From contig NC_079896.1 in assembly GCF_024868665.1 (NCBI RefSeq), forward strand, positions 26,107,803 through 26,171,802: 64,000 bases of DNA, written 5' to 3'. A program made the position numbers and the translations under genes. Origin of the DNA: Triplophysa rosa (Eukaryota > Chordata > Actinopteri > Cypriniformes > Nemacheilidae). Shown piece after piece: positions 32,011-45,340 of the stretch (positions are counted from its first letter, which is position 1; every line of letters starts with the position of its first letter). Under the pieces are notes generated by a model. That model did not search any database. It worked only from the letters and a program-made list of their open reading frames with translations, and was not told where the DNA came from.

Positions 32011-35000
32011 CGTGTGGGATTATCGTGGAAAACCTCAGGAGACCTTGACTTTTCACAACATAGATAAGGAACACAAAACCTCACGTAAAATGCCATAAAG
32101 ATGCAGTTAGAGACGTGTGGGACGGTCGACAAGTCATCCAAAAAATGCAGATTACTTGAATCTCATTTTAAAAATGCATCTTTAGTATCATTTAGTAGTG
32201 TTGCTTCAAATAAGAAAGAATACAATAGACCATTTAGTACATTCATTACAAAATAGTAGATCCACATTTAAGCAGATGACAAAAATTTAGTATACTTTTA
32301 ATTTAACCCTGTTTAGTATACTTTCTAGTTAATACACCTGCTTAGTATACTTCCTATAAAAAAATCTATGGTATACATATTCCATTAAGTTCCAGTTTAG
32401 TATACTTCCAATGTTAGCATACTTTCCATTAATAAGCCTGACCCCCAGTTAACTTCCGGTTTGTTTTTGGTTAGTGTCTAATAATGTAACTATTTATATT
32501 TTATTTTATTTATGTTAATACTAATTTGTATTATTATTTCATTGTATAATAATTGTATTAAATAAACGATTTGTTGAATTTTGTTGTATATTCACTTTAT
32601 TAATAAATAAACAAACAAACAAACAAACGTTTATTTATGTTGTTAAGATGAAACCGTCTATACTTCCCACTAAAACAAATATGGGGGATAAGATTTGCTT
32701 AAGCCAGGACTAGGCCTTAGTTAAATAAGGATATTTAAGTCACTTTCAAAAACATAAGTTTACAACAAAAAAACACAGCTGGGTGCTATGGAAGGTAAAT
32801 CCTGCCAAATTTAAGTAAATAAATGAAATGATGAAAACCAGATTAGACAAACGCCCCATAGACTATACTTCACATTTAAACCAGTCTAGTATACTTCCGA
32901 TTCAAAAATATATAGTACACGCTAAAAAAATTCACCCCAATGAGCCTAAAAATGGTTTCATGATGGTGACTCCCAGGGTCTCGGTTGTGTTCATTCGGAT
33001 CTGAAAACAAGCAGAGATTCGTACCGTGTCCACACCGCCCAGCAGAAGCTCTGTGATGCTGATGTACACTTCTGCTAAACTGAGTTTGTTACTGGACAAC
33101 AGATAAGTGAGATACATCCCCTCCACCTGCTCTCCACGACTCATCTGATCTTCAACCTGCTTCACCTTCTTGTCAATCAAACGCCGGGCTGAACAACAGT
33201 CACACACACACAGATAGAGAGAGAAGTGGCCATGAGGTTTGTCTTACGTCCTTGATCCACATCCCGTCACATACATGTTAAACCGATCAGTCATACCTAC
33301 GTCTATCAATTCATCCCACGCCTGGACGAAGCGTTTCCAGAAGGGGAGGATGCCACGGCTCCAGCGCGGGAAGAAAAGAACCGTCTCAGAGAGCGTCAAC
33401 ATGTCATTGACGGCGGATATGAAGCGCAGCGTGTCTGTGGGGATCTCCTCCTGTAGACATCCCAACCGTGTTTCGAACAAAATAGAAGAGATTCCTGAGA
33501 GACGAGAAGAAAAATCCCATCTGTGTGGTTATAGACCAGTCTTGCCGTCCCAATATGAACATGTTCCTACAACTAGACATACCCTCAAAACCAAATTTGT
33601 AAAGCTCAGATGCCAGGTCGTGGATGGTGCGCTGGTCTTGACTGCGCAGACGCAGAAGCTCCAGGCGCTGCAGGAGATCAGACACGACCTCATGAACGAT
33701 GGGCGCGTACGCCGCCACCTCCTTCAGTTTCAGCATTTTAGGATTGAGAGCACTGCGGATGCGATACCACTCAGGACCCGTGCTTCAAGACACAGGGAGA
33801 ATAAAAGTCACGGCTTTAAAATAATACGCAGCATTTCTACAACATGATCTCAAATGACCTGTGTGTGTGTGTGTGTGTGTTCATGTTTGTATATCCCGGT
33901 GGGGACCTAAACCTGAATACACACCAACACATGGGGACTCGTGTCACTGTGGGGACCAAAATTGAGGTCCTCATGGGCAATAAAGCTAATAAATTGTACA
34001 GAACAATATTTTTTACAAATCTAAAAATGCAAAAAGTGTTCTATGATCTTTAGGTTTAGGGATAGGGTTAGGGATAGGGGATAGAATATACAGTTTGTAC
34101 AGTATAAAAACATTACGCCTATGGACTGTCCCCACGGGGATAGTCAACCAAAGCGTGTGTGTGCGTGTGAGAGACGCATACTCCACATGAAGTCCATACG
34201 CTTGTCCTCTCATGTCTCTGTACTCTTTCCAGTGTGACAGATCAGTCCGGACGGGGTAGCGGCCCTCCTGGCGGATCACCTGTGCGATCAGATCTGCACT
34301 CGCCACGTTCACCACGTCGAACGGCCCGAAACGAGAACGCCAGATGGGACCGTACAGCCGCTTGTGCTCCACCTGCATGACAGACGGGTGAAATATCACC
34401 AGTCACTCACAGACAAGGTTCCTTTTGGGGAATGTTTGACTTTTGGTCCCAAAGGTCTGTGCAACATAAAACAATTGGCCACTGGGAGGCGCTATCACGT
34501 GTTAAAAGTAACTGGGTATATGTTTTATGCACTATTTGACAAACAAGTGATTCATTGACATTTCATGTTAAAACCGTTTTGAATAACTTCCTCTCAAGAA
34601 CCATTGATGTCCATCAAATTGTTTATTCAATATTTGAAAAATCACTAAATAAAGAATAAAGTAACGTAAACAAACATTAAAACAAACATCAAATAAACAT
34701 TATATAACGCTGTTTTTTTATTCAATTTAATTTATATAGTTCTGTTGTGAATTCTGTCACAATTTTGCGTGGTTGCAAACAAGCAGCTTTGTCAAAAGAC
34801 AAAACATTTTTGAACAAACAGTAAAAGCATAAGATAAAAACAAATGATAAATAAAAATAAAATAAATAGAATACTTATAATACTTTGAGAATGATAAAAG
34901 TACAATAAAATAATATACAGCGTTGGGTGTAACTAGTTACTAAGCAATTAGTTACTGTAATTTAATTACTTTCCCCTCGAAAAGGTAAAGTAAGGGATCA

Positions 35001-35894
35001 CTCTTATTTTTTCTGTAATTTAATTACAGTTACTTTTGATATAATCAAACTAAATACTTTGTGTAATATATGTGTGTGTAATAGTGGAATTGACATCAAA
35101 ATTCAAAGTCTAACTTTAAAATCCGTGCTTTAATGTTTAATTCTCACATTTGTAATACTTTGGTCAGTTAATAAGAGTACTTTATGTAGTTTTATATTAT
35201 TTATTTGAATGAATTAAAAGAGCCCTTTCATGCCTATCCTTGAATCACTTAACTCATCAAGGTTGATGTAGGATATAGAAAGTAATTAGTAATAAGTAAC
35301 TAAATACTTTTTGGAGAGAGTCATTTGCACAGTTATCTAATTACACTATTGAATATGTAATTAGTAACTAGTAATTAATTACTTTTTCAGAGTAACTTAC
35401 TCAACACTGATAATATATAATGCTTATTTTTCCATATATATATATATGTATATTCCTGATTTAATTATGTATTTATAACATATATCAATTTATTATTAAT
35501 TTGTTTTATTGAGCATTACATTCTGGATCTGCACAAGAGTGAATTGAAATAGTTGCTATTTAACAAGATGCTTAGACATAGAACTTATACGCAAACTTGA
35601 CAGCTGTTAAAAGTCATTTAAAAACACATATTAGTTGTGTTTTACCTGCATTGCGTGACTTTTATCGGCATATCCTTTAATAAAGAGCCAGTATGCAGTG
35701 GTCATCAGATTGGGTCCCGGTAAATCATCGATAGTTTTGTGTTTTCCCGTCTCTGCTGCGGCGCTCTGCGCGTGTAAAGCGCCTGATTGACACTTGATGC
35801 CTCGCGCGAATTCATTGAACGGTGCCAGTTTTCTAACGACACCGACTGCGACGCGATCCGTTCTCACGAGAGAGCGCAGCATGATAAACCTCAT
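30062..35894 (-). CDS. CYP27A-like mitochondrial cytochrome P450
   Basis: Mitochondrial P450 (electrons via adrenodoxin) of the sterol 26/27-hydroxylase type; the fish substrate is unknown to me. Coding exons in transcript order: 35894-35646, 34372-34182, 33782-33583, 33494-33297, 33188-33025, 31772-31606, 31317-31236, 31112-30906, 30178-30062; 524 residues. Markers: Arg-rich, acid-poor N-terminus ([14 protein letters not shown], a matrix-targeting type); [20 protein letters not shown]-helix GGVDTTSNTLSW; K-helix KETLR; PERW; heme loop [12 protein letters not shown] with the Cys ligand; ending [18 protein letters not shown] and FETRLGCLQ point to CYP27A rather than 27B or 27C. Start: first in-frame ATG, with a second 12 bases later. 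Fish carry several cyp27a genes, so no number is assigned. Confidence 0.9.
31115..31165. repeat. (GA)n microsatellite next to P450 exon 8
   Basis: GAGAGA repeats, interrupted by ATGG, begin a few bases upstream (in transcript sense) of the acceptor of the exon at 31112. On the coding strand they form a CT-rich polypyrimidine tract. Confidence 0.85.
31966..32018. repeat. (TG)n microsatellite in CYP27A-like intron
   Basis: A long TG run lies in the intron between the exons at 31772 and 33025. The same intron holds AGTATACTT-rich repeat sequence (about 32170-32420 and 32860-32930) and a short dispersed piece near 32695-32770 that also has a relative near 59185-59400. Confidence 0.85.
33937..34146. 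repeat. Dispersed GGGGAC-type repeat, family B, copy 2
   Basis: Near-identical to 731-939. It ends with a short TG run only about 15 nt from the 5' splice site of the P450 exon 34372-34182, so the repeat forms the start of that intron. Confidence 0.85.
34910..35417. mobile_element. Non-autonomous hAT-type element with 8-bp target duplication
   Basis: The element spans 34918-35409. It begins CAGCGTTGGGTGTAACT and ends AGTAACTTACTCAACACTG, imperfect terminal inverted repeats starting with CA and ending in TG. ATAATATA flanks both sides exactly (34910-34917 and 35410-35417). An 8-bp duplication is the hAT hallmark. It sits in intron 1 of the CYP27A-like gene and has no transposase frame. Confidence 0.85.
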
Positions 35895-36930
35895 CCGCTT
35901 CACATGACATCTGCACGAACAGCTTCACATCGCTGATGTTTTTCAAGAGAAGGGCGGAGTCTCAAAACCTACCGAGTTCCCTTCATAGACAGCAATGAAA
36001 CATAAACCTGTGTTAGGGGACAGCCTGCAGGTCGACGAGTTTGCTGTCTGACGTACAGTAGTGACTAAACACGACATATTTGCCTTTTATTCAATTATAT
36101 TAAAGACTTAATATTGTGTTGTTTCAACTGGGGAGTAAACTGAAGCTTTAAAAATAATATAAGTGTTGAGCTAGTTTTTTTCTCTATGCATTTCATTAGA
36201 ATAAACCCTTATTCCCTGATACACTGTCATTTGTCCTTTTAATCAAAGATTTTGTTTTGCAAATAAACACCTTAACCAAGTTTTGTGTTCACTATAGGTT
36301 CTTCATGGGTACAGACTACAAAAAGTCATTAAACGATAAAATAACATTTAACATGCATTGACTGAAGTTGTCACAATTTCATATTATATATATATATATT
36401 TTTTTTTGTAAGAAGTTGAACCACAAAACGATTAATAAAACGCATTATTAAAAGGTCACACCTACGTATAAAGCAAATGTGCCCAACCTATCATTTAATT
36501 TAACATTATTGAACAATATTTTCATTTATGATTACTACTTAAAATGGTGTTAAAACCAACACATAAAATGCATGTTATGTACTTTATACGTTGGTACATA
36601 CTGAAAATAATTGACCCAAAACTTTACTACTGATAACACTGTTTGTGACAACTTGTGGAGCCTCAAGTTTAAAACTTTGTGTATGTGTCACACAAATTTC
36701 ATATTGGTGTACATCCCTGGTCTTCCCTATATATAATGAGATGAAATTTCTTCAACTGGACTTTCACCTATTTCCTATTCGACTTATCCAGGCCTGAAAA
36801 GCACAGTAGTAAAAAATCCCCATGTTATCCTTCATCATGATGAATAATAAACGTAGTGCAGTACAGCGATCCAACAATCAACAGAACGTCTTGAAAAGTG
36901 AAATAAATATCTTTTATTATTTATTTTCAT
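35895..36930. other. Spacer between the CYP27A-like start and the map3k2 3' end
   Basis: 35895-36060 is GC-richer and probably contains the P450 promoter and 5' UTR. No TATA box is obvious. The remainder is AT-rich with no repeat or exon that I can name. Confidence 0.45.
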
Positions 36931-39819
36931 TATATTAGCAACACTTTACAAAGTGCCAGTCGTCATAGACAATTTCATGATGTCATCCAGCAAATCTCAG
37001 TCGGAACCGTACCGGCCTTTCTGATGCCAAACATGCGTAGAATTTCGAGTAAAAAAAACAAACAAAAACAAAAATATATATATCAAAAAAATATGCGCAC
37101 CACAGATATACAGATTTGATATAAACAGGCTTATTGGTCACAAACCAAATAGAATTATAAACATGGCTTTTTTCATTCGATAGACAAAGAGGACAAACAA
37201 CAGATAGAAGTTCTGTACCAGATAAGTGTACCGTCTTCTAAATTCTAAACGTCGTCTTTTTATTTAACTTTTCTATCATGGGTTGTACAAGGCGCAAGGC
37301 ATTCAGAGTGCGCTGGCATTTTCTCAATCAATCGTCGCACATAAAAACACAAACAGACAACAGATTCATTCACACAAACAAATACAAAGTGCATTCGTGA
37401 CCCTGGAGGGGCAGCGGTGGCGTGTTTTGGGCCGTTCGGATGGAACTGGAAGAGGCTTCACTTACTCACGTCTTTGAATTCTGCAGCTGCACAACTTTAC
37501 TGTGTCAATTCATATTCAGGCGAAGAGTTGAATGCCAGCCAGTGGTGAAAAACATCAATCCTGACATTACAATCCTATGTGAAGTTTCCTGATTCGCATA
37601 ACAGCATCATCCCGCCGTGGTCCAGGTCAGTTTCTGTTGGCCACCGAGTAGTAGCCAAAAACATCCCCCACAAACTTACAGTGGATGCCAGCGAGTGAGC
37701 ATGTGACCAACACAACCAACAAAGCTGGTATCCAGGGCAACGGTTTCATCTCAGTTCCTCTTGAACAAAAACAGCATTCATCAAGACGCGCTCAAGAACA
37801 TCACGCACAGAACGACTGACAAAACACTGGTAAACGTATTAAAATCAGTGTAAAAACCATGGTCTCAAAATGTGCAAACATTTCAGCAAAGAAACATGAA
37901 AACAGTACATACATGACACACACACCCTGCCTCCTCTCTTCCTGTGGCGTGTACGCTGTCGGAACGGGTAATGCTCCTTAGATCAAGATAAACGTGGGTT
38001 TGATTCCAAGAACGGGCACTTTCTAATCTCTACAGTCCAGACCCATTGTACGGAGTGATGAAGAAATCCTTCAAATACTGCCACAGCGACGACGACAGCT
38101 CAACAAAGAAAACATTAAACGTGTCCGTCTGTCGTATTCTACGCCAATGAAATCCTTCTAAAATACGGGTAGACATGGAGGTGGGTTTACATCATCGGTA
38201 AACAAAACCGCAGACGTTTTTTTTGGAGTGTAATTATACTAGCTGAGAAGTTAGTACCGCATATCCTCTATTTATGATTTATGAAATCGGCTTGGATTCA
38301 ATTTAATTCCATTCTTCACGTAAATCGAGTAAACACATGCGTTCTTATGTTGACGTATACGGAAAGTACCGTACTCTCTTTCTCGCTGAAGGGGTGAAGT
38401 GAGTAACTTTTCACTTAAAGATGGCAGTTCAAGAAAACCCCAAAATACAAAAAGCACAAATCCACTGGAAAACGCGACCACAGCGTGGGATGCGAGAGCG
38501 CGACACATCAGATATCCAGGAGTGTATCGTAGCGCGTGTAAGTGCTAAACATACAGTGTGAATGAATGAAACGTCCTGTCCCAAGGCATCGTGGGATAGC
38601 GAGGTTCATTTATAGGCAAACCGTTAAGTGCTGAGAAGCGATGTGTGAAATTCTGAATCGTACAGAAATACGCCACTGGCATGAACACTGCGACGTGGAC
38701 AGATGGACATCAGCAAGAAACTTATTCGAGTGTAAGTGTGGCAAATATCAGCAGAAACGATCCGGGTTGTGTTGTCGTTACTAAAAAGTGCACTTGGAGT
38801 GTCATTGCAACTTTCTCGATCGATCGGTTTTCTGGAGACGATGAACGACTGTCCAGGCACTGAACCCTGCCTGTGTGGTCCGGGGTTTTGTTTTCGCTTT
38901 GGTGAGTGTGTTTGTTCAACCTGCCTACCCGATCAGATTGAAGACTACGGCACTGCGTCAAAGAGAATGCACGGGTGAATCTGACCCTGAAGAGGGACCG
39001 AAGGGGGGAAAGGCAGAACGGAGCCGCTAATGCTGATCTAGAAACAGTATGAAGAGCCGAGCGTTCACACATCCTTTCTGCACAAGTCACAAAGACTCGA
39101 GTCAGATACAGTTCAAGAAAAATGACTGGACGCTGACGACAGAATACAAAAACTGCAGGAAGGATACGCTCTTTTAAAAAAGGCACACAGAAACGAATCA
39201 GCCGGCGAGGTGTGACAGACCCTGATGGATTCTATAGTTGAAGGTACGGTATGTGGCGGCGACCATAAAATGAGGGGAAAGTCCAGCAAATGTTGTGTTT
39301 GTACAACATAGCGAGTCAATATTCTACAGCGAGATCTTTGATCATCGGATGTGTACATGTGTGTGTGCGTGTATACAATGAGGACTGTGCAAGAAAATGA
39401 GAACTTGTAGGAGCCACGACAGCCGGGCTGGAGAGTCCCACGCATCCCGTCACCTTTAACCCTTTAGCAGCGTGTTAGCGTACCTGCCTCGTTCGGAGGT
39501 CCCACATCTTCCTACAACAACCAAGTGCATCCGCCGGGACTCTCCAGAGCTAAGGCTCTCTCTCCACAATCAAGGGGAATATTACAACACTTAAAACAAA
39601 TAAAAACTTTACAACCAAACACCCACGAGTCTTTACGGGTATCCGTTCTGGTCTTTAGGGGTACTCACCCCCGAGTGAAATTAAGGTGCAATCAAGCTGC
39701 TTTAAATCGCCACCCCAGTTCAGCCGTGACGTTCACACCGGTCCTGGGGAGGTGCTCTCGTGCCTGCTGGGAGGTGACCCTACAGACACGTACGGATGTC
39801 TCTGATTGGTCAGAGGGGG
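36910..39819 (-). other. map3k2: Probable long map3k2 3' UTR
   Basis: About 2.9 kb after the map3k2 stop lacks the inverted-repeat elements that fill the other spacers and ends near AATAAA motifs on the minus strand (about 36911-36916, with another near 37257). Long 3' UTRs are usual for mammalian MAP3K2. The extent is inference. Confidence 0.5.
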
Positions 39820-42800
39820 CTAGTGGACGAAAGTGTGCCGCAAAAGGTCCTCGGCAGCGGGACGCTGCTTCGTCTCCACAAAAATCCGTTTGAGGAAATC
39901 GCGGCCGTGGTCCGACACGTGGGGTGGCAAAGTGGGGTTGGTGGGCTGTGTGGCGATTTTAAAAATGGCCGCCATGGCTTCGTACTCCGCCCAGGGCGGC
40001 CGCTGGGTCAGCATCTCCACCACGGTGCAGCCGATGCTCCTGGAAACAACAGCATCGGTAACGTCAGTTTCAACTACAAACAGACCTCATCTTTTGGAGA
40101 GAAAGTGCCTAAAAGGGGATGCCTGACCAGATATCAGCTTTCCTGCCGTATCCCTCGCCGCTGATAACCTCGGGGCTCATCCAGTAGGGTGTGCCCGTCA
40201 CCGACTTGATGCCCGTTCCTGACAGACAGATGGTCTGAAGCCGTCGACTGGCACCAAAGTCACCCAGCTTCACATTGCCCGCGGAGTCCCGGAGGATATT
40301 GGCACCTGAATGAGAGCAAAGCAGAGAGAAAGAAACATTGCTGTAGCATCCAGTCCACGTCACTTCACATACACGAGCAAGACATTCCCTCTTTGAAAAC
40401 CTGTACCAAGCAGATGAAAGACTCTCACCTTTGATGTCTCTGTGGACGATCATGTTGCTGTGCAGGTAGCACACACCTTCCAGTATCTGCCGCGTGTATT
40501 TACGTGTGACGTTTTCCGTCAGAGCACCGTACGACTTTAATTGGTCTTTAATTGAACCCTTTGGAAAATAAAAAGTGAAGAAGAAAATCACACAAAAACA
40601 TCGCTCGCAATGCTAGTTTGTAATGCATTGTGGGTATTTTTATGTGTACTGTGTCTGTAAGCAGACTCACCCCGGGCATGTACTCCATGAAGATGGAGAG
40701 CGTCCTTTCATGCGTGTCCCGTAAGCAGCCGTAGTACTGGACGATCCGCTCGTGAAAGAGATTCTTCAGAAGCTGAATCTCACATTCCAGAGCGCTCACT
40801 TCCTGTATACACAAACACACACCAGAGTAAGTGAATATGCGCACTGGACGTACCACACGTGAACCTGTCTGAAGGATGAACAGTCCGCTCACCTTGCTGG
40901 TCTCTGGGCTGTCGGGGTCAAACTGCACCTGTTTAACCGCCAGCTCTCGGCCAGTGTCGGCATCATAGCAGAGGAAGACTCGTCCGAACGCACCCTGACC
41001 CAGAAGTTTCCCCAGACGCCAATTGGTTGGAGCCCGAGGAGCTGTTGAAGAGGAGAGAACAGTACACGGCTTATTTACATATTAAACAAAATGATTTCTG
41101 CACCAACTCCCTTCAGTTAGTCAACAATCTGTTGTAGCGAATGATACCAGTTCCATTTGGTCTCTTAAAGAGTAACTATTGCAATGTCTTTAAAATACAT
41201 TTCATGCAGTGTGTACTGTGGCTGTGTGTGAATGTAAGCAGTCTGCCAAGTCGTAACGCCGAAAGTGAACGAATAACAAGGTTATTGACTCTGAATCACG
41301 CGAACGAGTCGTCTTTCGTTCTCATTTCAGTTCCGGGTCAGATTTGCGTCACTCGGTGTAACGCCCGCCTATGTTCCATTTGCGACACTGAACGCCGTAG
41401 ACCAATCACAGCAGACTAGACCATCTGACCAACCAGATCAGATCAGGTTGACAGAAAGGAGGGGATTAGACGGATGAATCGCCGAACGAATCATTTGAGA
41501 GTCAGTCAAGAAGTGAGGTAACAATAACGGCCTATTATTAGAAAATGAATGTGTTTTTACACCGTGTATGTACGTAAACCTGTTGTTGGACACTCCATCA
41601 ACCAAAGTAGGACCACAAAATATTTACTCTTTAAAAGAGCCACAAATTCATAAACAGTTTTCGCTTCATTAACACGATGCCAAACTGCAAAAAACACAAC
41701 TCCTGTAGATTATTCAAACTCAAGGACACTTCTTACACATCGACCATGCTATAGAACGTAAACAGAGAGGTAACGTCAGTTCAGCAGCAGAAGAAAGACA
41801 TGAGACGAGAGCGTGTGTTCTGCTCACAGCGACTGGGAGGGCTGATGTCCATCACTGAGAGAGTGGGATTGGAGCTGGCCTCTATGTCACTGCCGCGCCG
41901 CCGGTGTCCCGGTTCCTCCAGCTCAGGTGTGAAGATGCTGCTCCCGCTGCTGGTGCTGGGACTCTGCTGCTCTGTCGGGCTGAAGTTCACCGGAGAGCGG
42001 AAACCGTGAGCCTGTGTTCGCCGCGCCCTGGGGAACGTCTTCCGTCCTGTGCAAATAAAACTGTTTGAGAACGCTGGATACTGGTTGATTTATAACGCAT
42101 GCTTTAAATGAGCGGTGTAACGATGCTATTTGTGGCACAATATATCACGATTATAAAATGACTCTATGTATTGTGGAGCTGTGGCTTTTTTACCAGATGA
42201 CGTCTGTTTGATCCTATTGGTAGAGATGCCAAAACGTGACCTGCCCCGACATATATGTTTAAATGTTCTATTTTACATAAAACAAAGTTCTTTCTAAAGG
42301 GCTTAGCAAATGTCTTCATTTTAATTTGATGTTAAAAGTCTGCGTTATTTTTGAGTAACAGACCTATTCAATTTTTTCAATTAATACATTTACATAAAGG
42401 TTCAGTTAAACCTTAAATGTTGTAAATTCTATTAAAATAACTACAATTAATTTTAACTATTTAAATAAACCAAAACTTTCTGTAAATAAATAAATCTGTT
42501 AATTGAATTTCATTTTATAAATAAATATTGAAAAACTAAAATAACTTTAATAATATATACTGTATATATACTGTTAAAACATGAATATTTATACAATAAA
42601 ATACACTGAAAAACCATTCGATCTTTTTTAAATATTATTATGACGATTGTTTTATAAATATAAATAATGTTTTCAATTGCATATTTATTTTTGTTGTGGC
42701 ATGAAAAATCATAAATGGTAATCCCAACTGAACTGTTGATATTGTGAGGCATATGTACTGTAAGTGTGCATGTAATCTCACCATCGCTGTAGTCCTGCGG

Positions 42801-45271
42801 ACCGAACGAGATGTGATACCGCCTCGGATAGGTTCCGCCCTTTCCTGTTTTTTCAAACACTGGGATGTCATACTCTGTGAAGCATCACACACACACACAC
42901 ACACTTCTTTCACAGTGGAAATAAACAATACTACTGTAAAATTCAAACTACAGTGAGCGTTAACGTGATGCCAGACCAAGAGATGGAGCAATGCTTACCT
43001 GGGAATTCCTGATGGTTATCCGGGTAGCTCAAGGCTCGAGGCATACGGGATTTGGGATAGGTGTCGCTATAGGGCGTTAGAGCAAACAGTCAACGTGAAT
43101 GTGTCTGACCCCACTAAGACACTGCCATCTGAATCCACAGGGGCAAAAATATTGTGCTGTGTCTGTCTGAATTCATGCATTCTTTTACCTATCAAGTGGA
43201 CTGTCTAGGGATGGACAGCTGCCTGATGCTGAATTCTCAGGGCTGCTCATAGACAGAGGGTCCAGCATCTAGAGAGAAACATAAACGAGTCAGACACACA
43301 GGCTGATCGTTGCCCATAAGCTCAAACAGACGTGCGTGTGTTTGCACCTGGTCCATGCTCTCGGGTATGAATTCACCCTCACTGTTAATGCTTGTGAAAG
43401 ACCCGTTTCTGGCCATCTGCTGCAGAGCGTCCGGAATATAACCTGGAGGAGGAGAACTGCGATCGGTTGACTGAGAACCTGGAGAGGGGAAAAAGATGTC
43501 GGTCATGAAGCATGCCAGGACACAGAAACAGCTTTTCTTCAATTCGATTAAGTTCATACAGAAGTAGTACAAACACACCTATGAGTGCCAGCATACTCTT
43601 CTTATCCGCAGTCCTAAAGTTGGTGTTGTCCAGGTTATCATGAGCAGACAGATCCTTACTGGAGATCTGAAAAAGCAGGATCTGTATTTCAGCTCTGACC
43701 TTAGATCAGGGGTTCTCAAACGGGTGGCCCCAAGATGGATCCGAGGGGGGGGGCACAGATGTTGTGGCATTTTATGAAATTTGGAAATGTATCTTCAATT
43801 TTATGCAATCAAACATCAGAAAAATAAGACCACCAACCAAAAGAATTGATGTTCCAGCATTACATAATTAAATATTAAAATGTTAAGATTAGCCAAGTAA
43901 TGGACCCTACACAAAGGGGGCCTTACAATGAAAACGTATGGCTTGTTTTGTATACGTGCTACAATGAAACTTTAATTTATGTTAATGTTTATGTTTCATA
44001 TTTTTCAATCCCTCTTAACCAATTGAGAGGAAGGCAGTGTTTTATGAATTATACCGCCATCATGTGGATGATCTGTAACTTGGCGTATGTTACAAATCTC
44101 ATTAAACAACTGTTTAAATGATTAATCGCTTGGTTAAGCGATGGAAAAAATTGTTGGTGCATTTGTGGTGGTATACTACGAGACACTGCGTGAGCGCACT
44201 GACCTGAGTGCAGGAGGGCAGTACCAGCAGAATTTTCAAGCTCTTCATGTGCACAGAGCGATCCAGCAGCTCTACGGCTTTATCCAGATCATCCTGAGTG
44301 CTCAACGGAATCACAAGCTACAGGAAAGAGTAATGGACGGGAAAACATAAATCAGAGGTGTGGCTACATAACTTAATGCTGCTGACACACATACACCAAC
44401 ACTGACATTCTAGTAGATCATAGTGACAGGATGACATCTCCGGTACCTCATTATTGGTGTAATGCAGGTCCATGCTCTGGCCAAATGCTACTTTAGCTTT
44501 GGCGCTCAGATCTTCCAGACTGACGGGCCGTGGGAACTGTAGGATCCTGAAGTAACAGACAATATAGTATCATTACATTTCAGCCTCGGCAACAACACAC
44601 AAACTCATCACGACAACACAAATCCACTCCAAATCACACTTGATCTAACTGGCAATATAACTGTAGATGTGGACGGACTAGCACAACTTCCATTACAAAG
44701 CAAATGCGACGCTCAGCTAAATAGGTTTTATTGAGAGAAACCTCAAGAGGGAAGTGCAAAAAAAAAGAAGTGATGATGAAGAAACAGAAGCAGGATTTGT
44801 GGTCATTACCTCTTCTCTCCTCTGAACTCGAACTTCACCCTCACGTCATTCTGTGGACGAGTAAATACAATAGCACAAAAAGACAATGCACATTGGGTGA
44901 TATCCATAAGTGACTACGTGTACATCGCACGCTAAGTGATGTCATCATCCTAATTGACCACAACGGTCTGTTCAAAGCTATTTAACTCGAGCTTATATCA
45001 GAGTGTTAAAAACATGTTTGTGGAAGGGAAGAATGAGACTGCGCCGACCTGGTTCTTGGGTGAGGAGGCCTTGGGTTTGTTCAGGTCACACAGACCAGAT
45101 GGTCGACTGGATCGATGCAGCACCACCAGATCCTGCATGATGGAGTTCAGCGCCTCCTGCTCATCTAGAAGATATCAGGATGATCATTTAAATGTTAGAC
45201 ACAGATCTACAGGCTATAACGACACAGTACTGACATAATATTTTTGTGTGTTATTTAGTTACGTTACCCAT
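39820..45271 (-). CDS. map3k2: Mitogen-activated protein kinase kinase kinase 2 (MEKK2)
   Basis: Cytoplasmic Ser/Thr kinase that phosphorylates MEK5 and other MAP2Ks upstream of ERK5 and JNK; PB1-PB1 pairing selects MEK5. Coding exons: 45271-45268, 45164-45049, 44850-44810, 44546-44447, 44317-44204, 43666-43579, 43478-43348, 43268-43189, 43066-42999, 42874-42782, 42046-41828, 41041-40893, 40802-40671, 40558-40429, 40305-40128, 40039-39820; 620 residues, close to human. Markers: [13 protein letters not shown]1 domain [14 protein letters not shown] to [23 protein letters not shown]; kinase [13 protein letters not shown] (Lys), [25 protein letters not shown]; end RHTFVH. MAP3K2 rather than MAP3K3 from [10 protein letters not shown] and the linker. 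The start exon codes only ATGG before its intron; AAAATGG is a good context. Confidence 0.95.
43706..44140. repeat. Truncated hAT-like fragment in map3k2 intron
   Basis: CAGGGGTTCTCAAACGGGTG at 43707 is a typical hAT-family left end. No matching right end is found before the next exon, so the copy is incomplete. Confidence 0.5.
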
Positions 45272-45340
45272 TTTGACAGATCACCGATTCACCCAGGAGG
45301 GAAGGAAAGAGGATTCTCCCATCAAATGGGATCCTTTCTC
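45268..45340 (-). other. map3k2: map3k2 start-codon exon with 5' UTR and a small upstream ORF
   Basis: On the minus strand GTGTCTAG at 45348-45341 looks like an acceptor. The exon then runs to ATGG|GTAACG. Inside the UTR an upstream ATG opens a 13-codon frame (MGESSFLPSWVNR) that closes a few bases before the real start. Confidence 0.5.

Noticed and set aside
31602..32141. Long minus-strand open frame of 179 codons
   Set aside because: Only its end (31772-31606) is P450 exon 6. The rest reads through intron and a CA/TG microsatellite.
38272..39445. Several open frames of 60-150 codons on both strands upstream of the map3k2 stop
   Set aside because: They overlap one another in all frames, have no recognisable motifs, and lie in what looks like map3k2 3' UTR.
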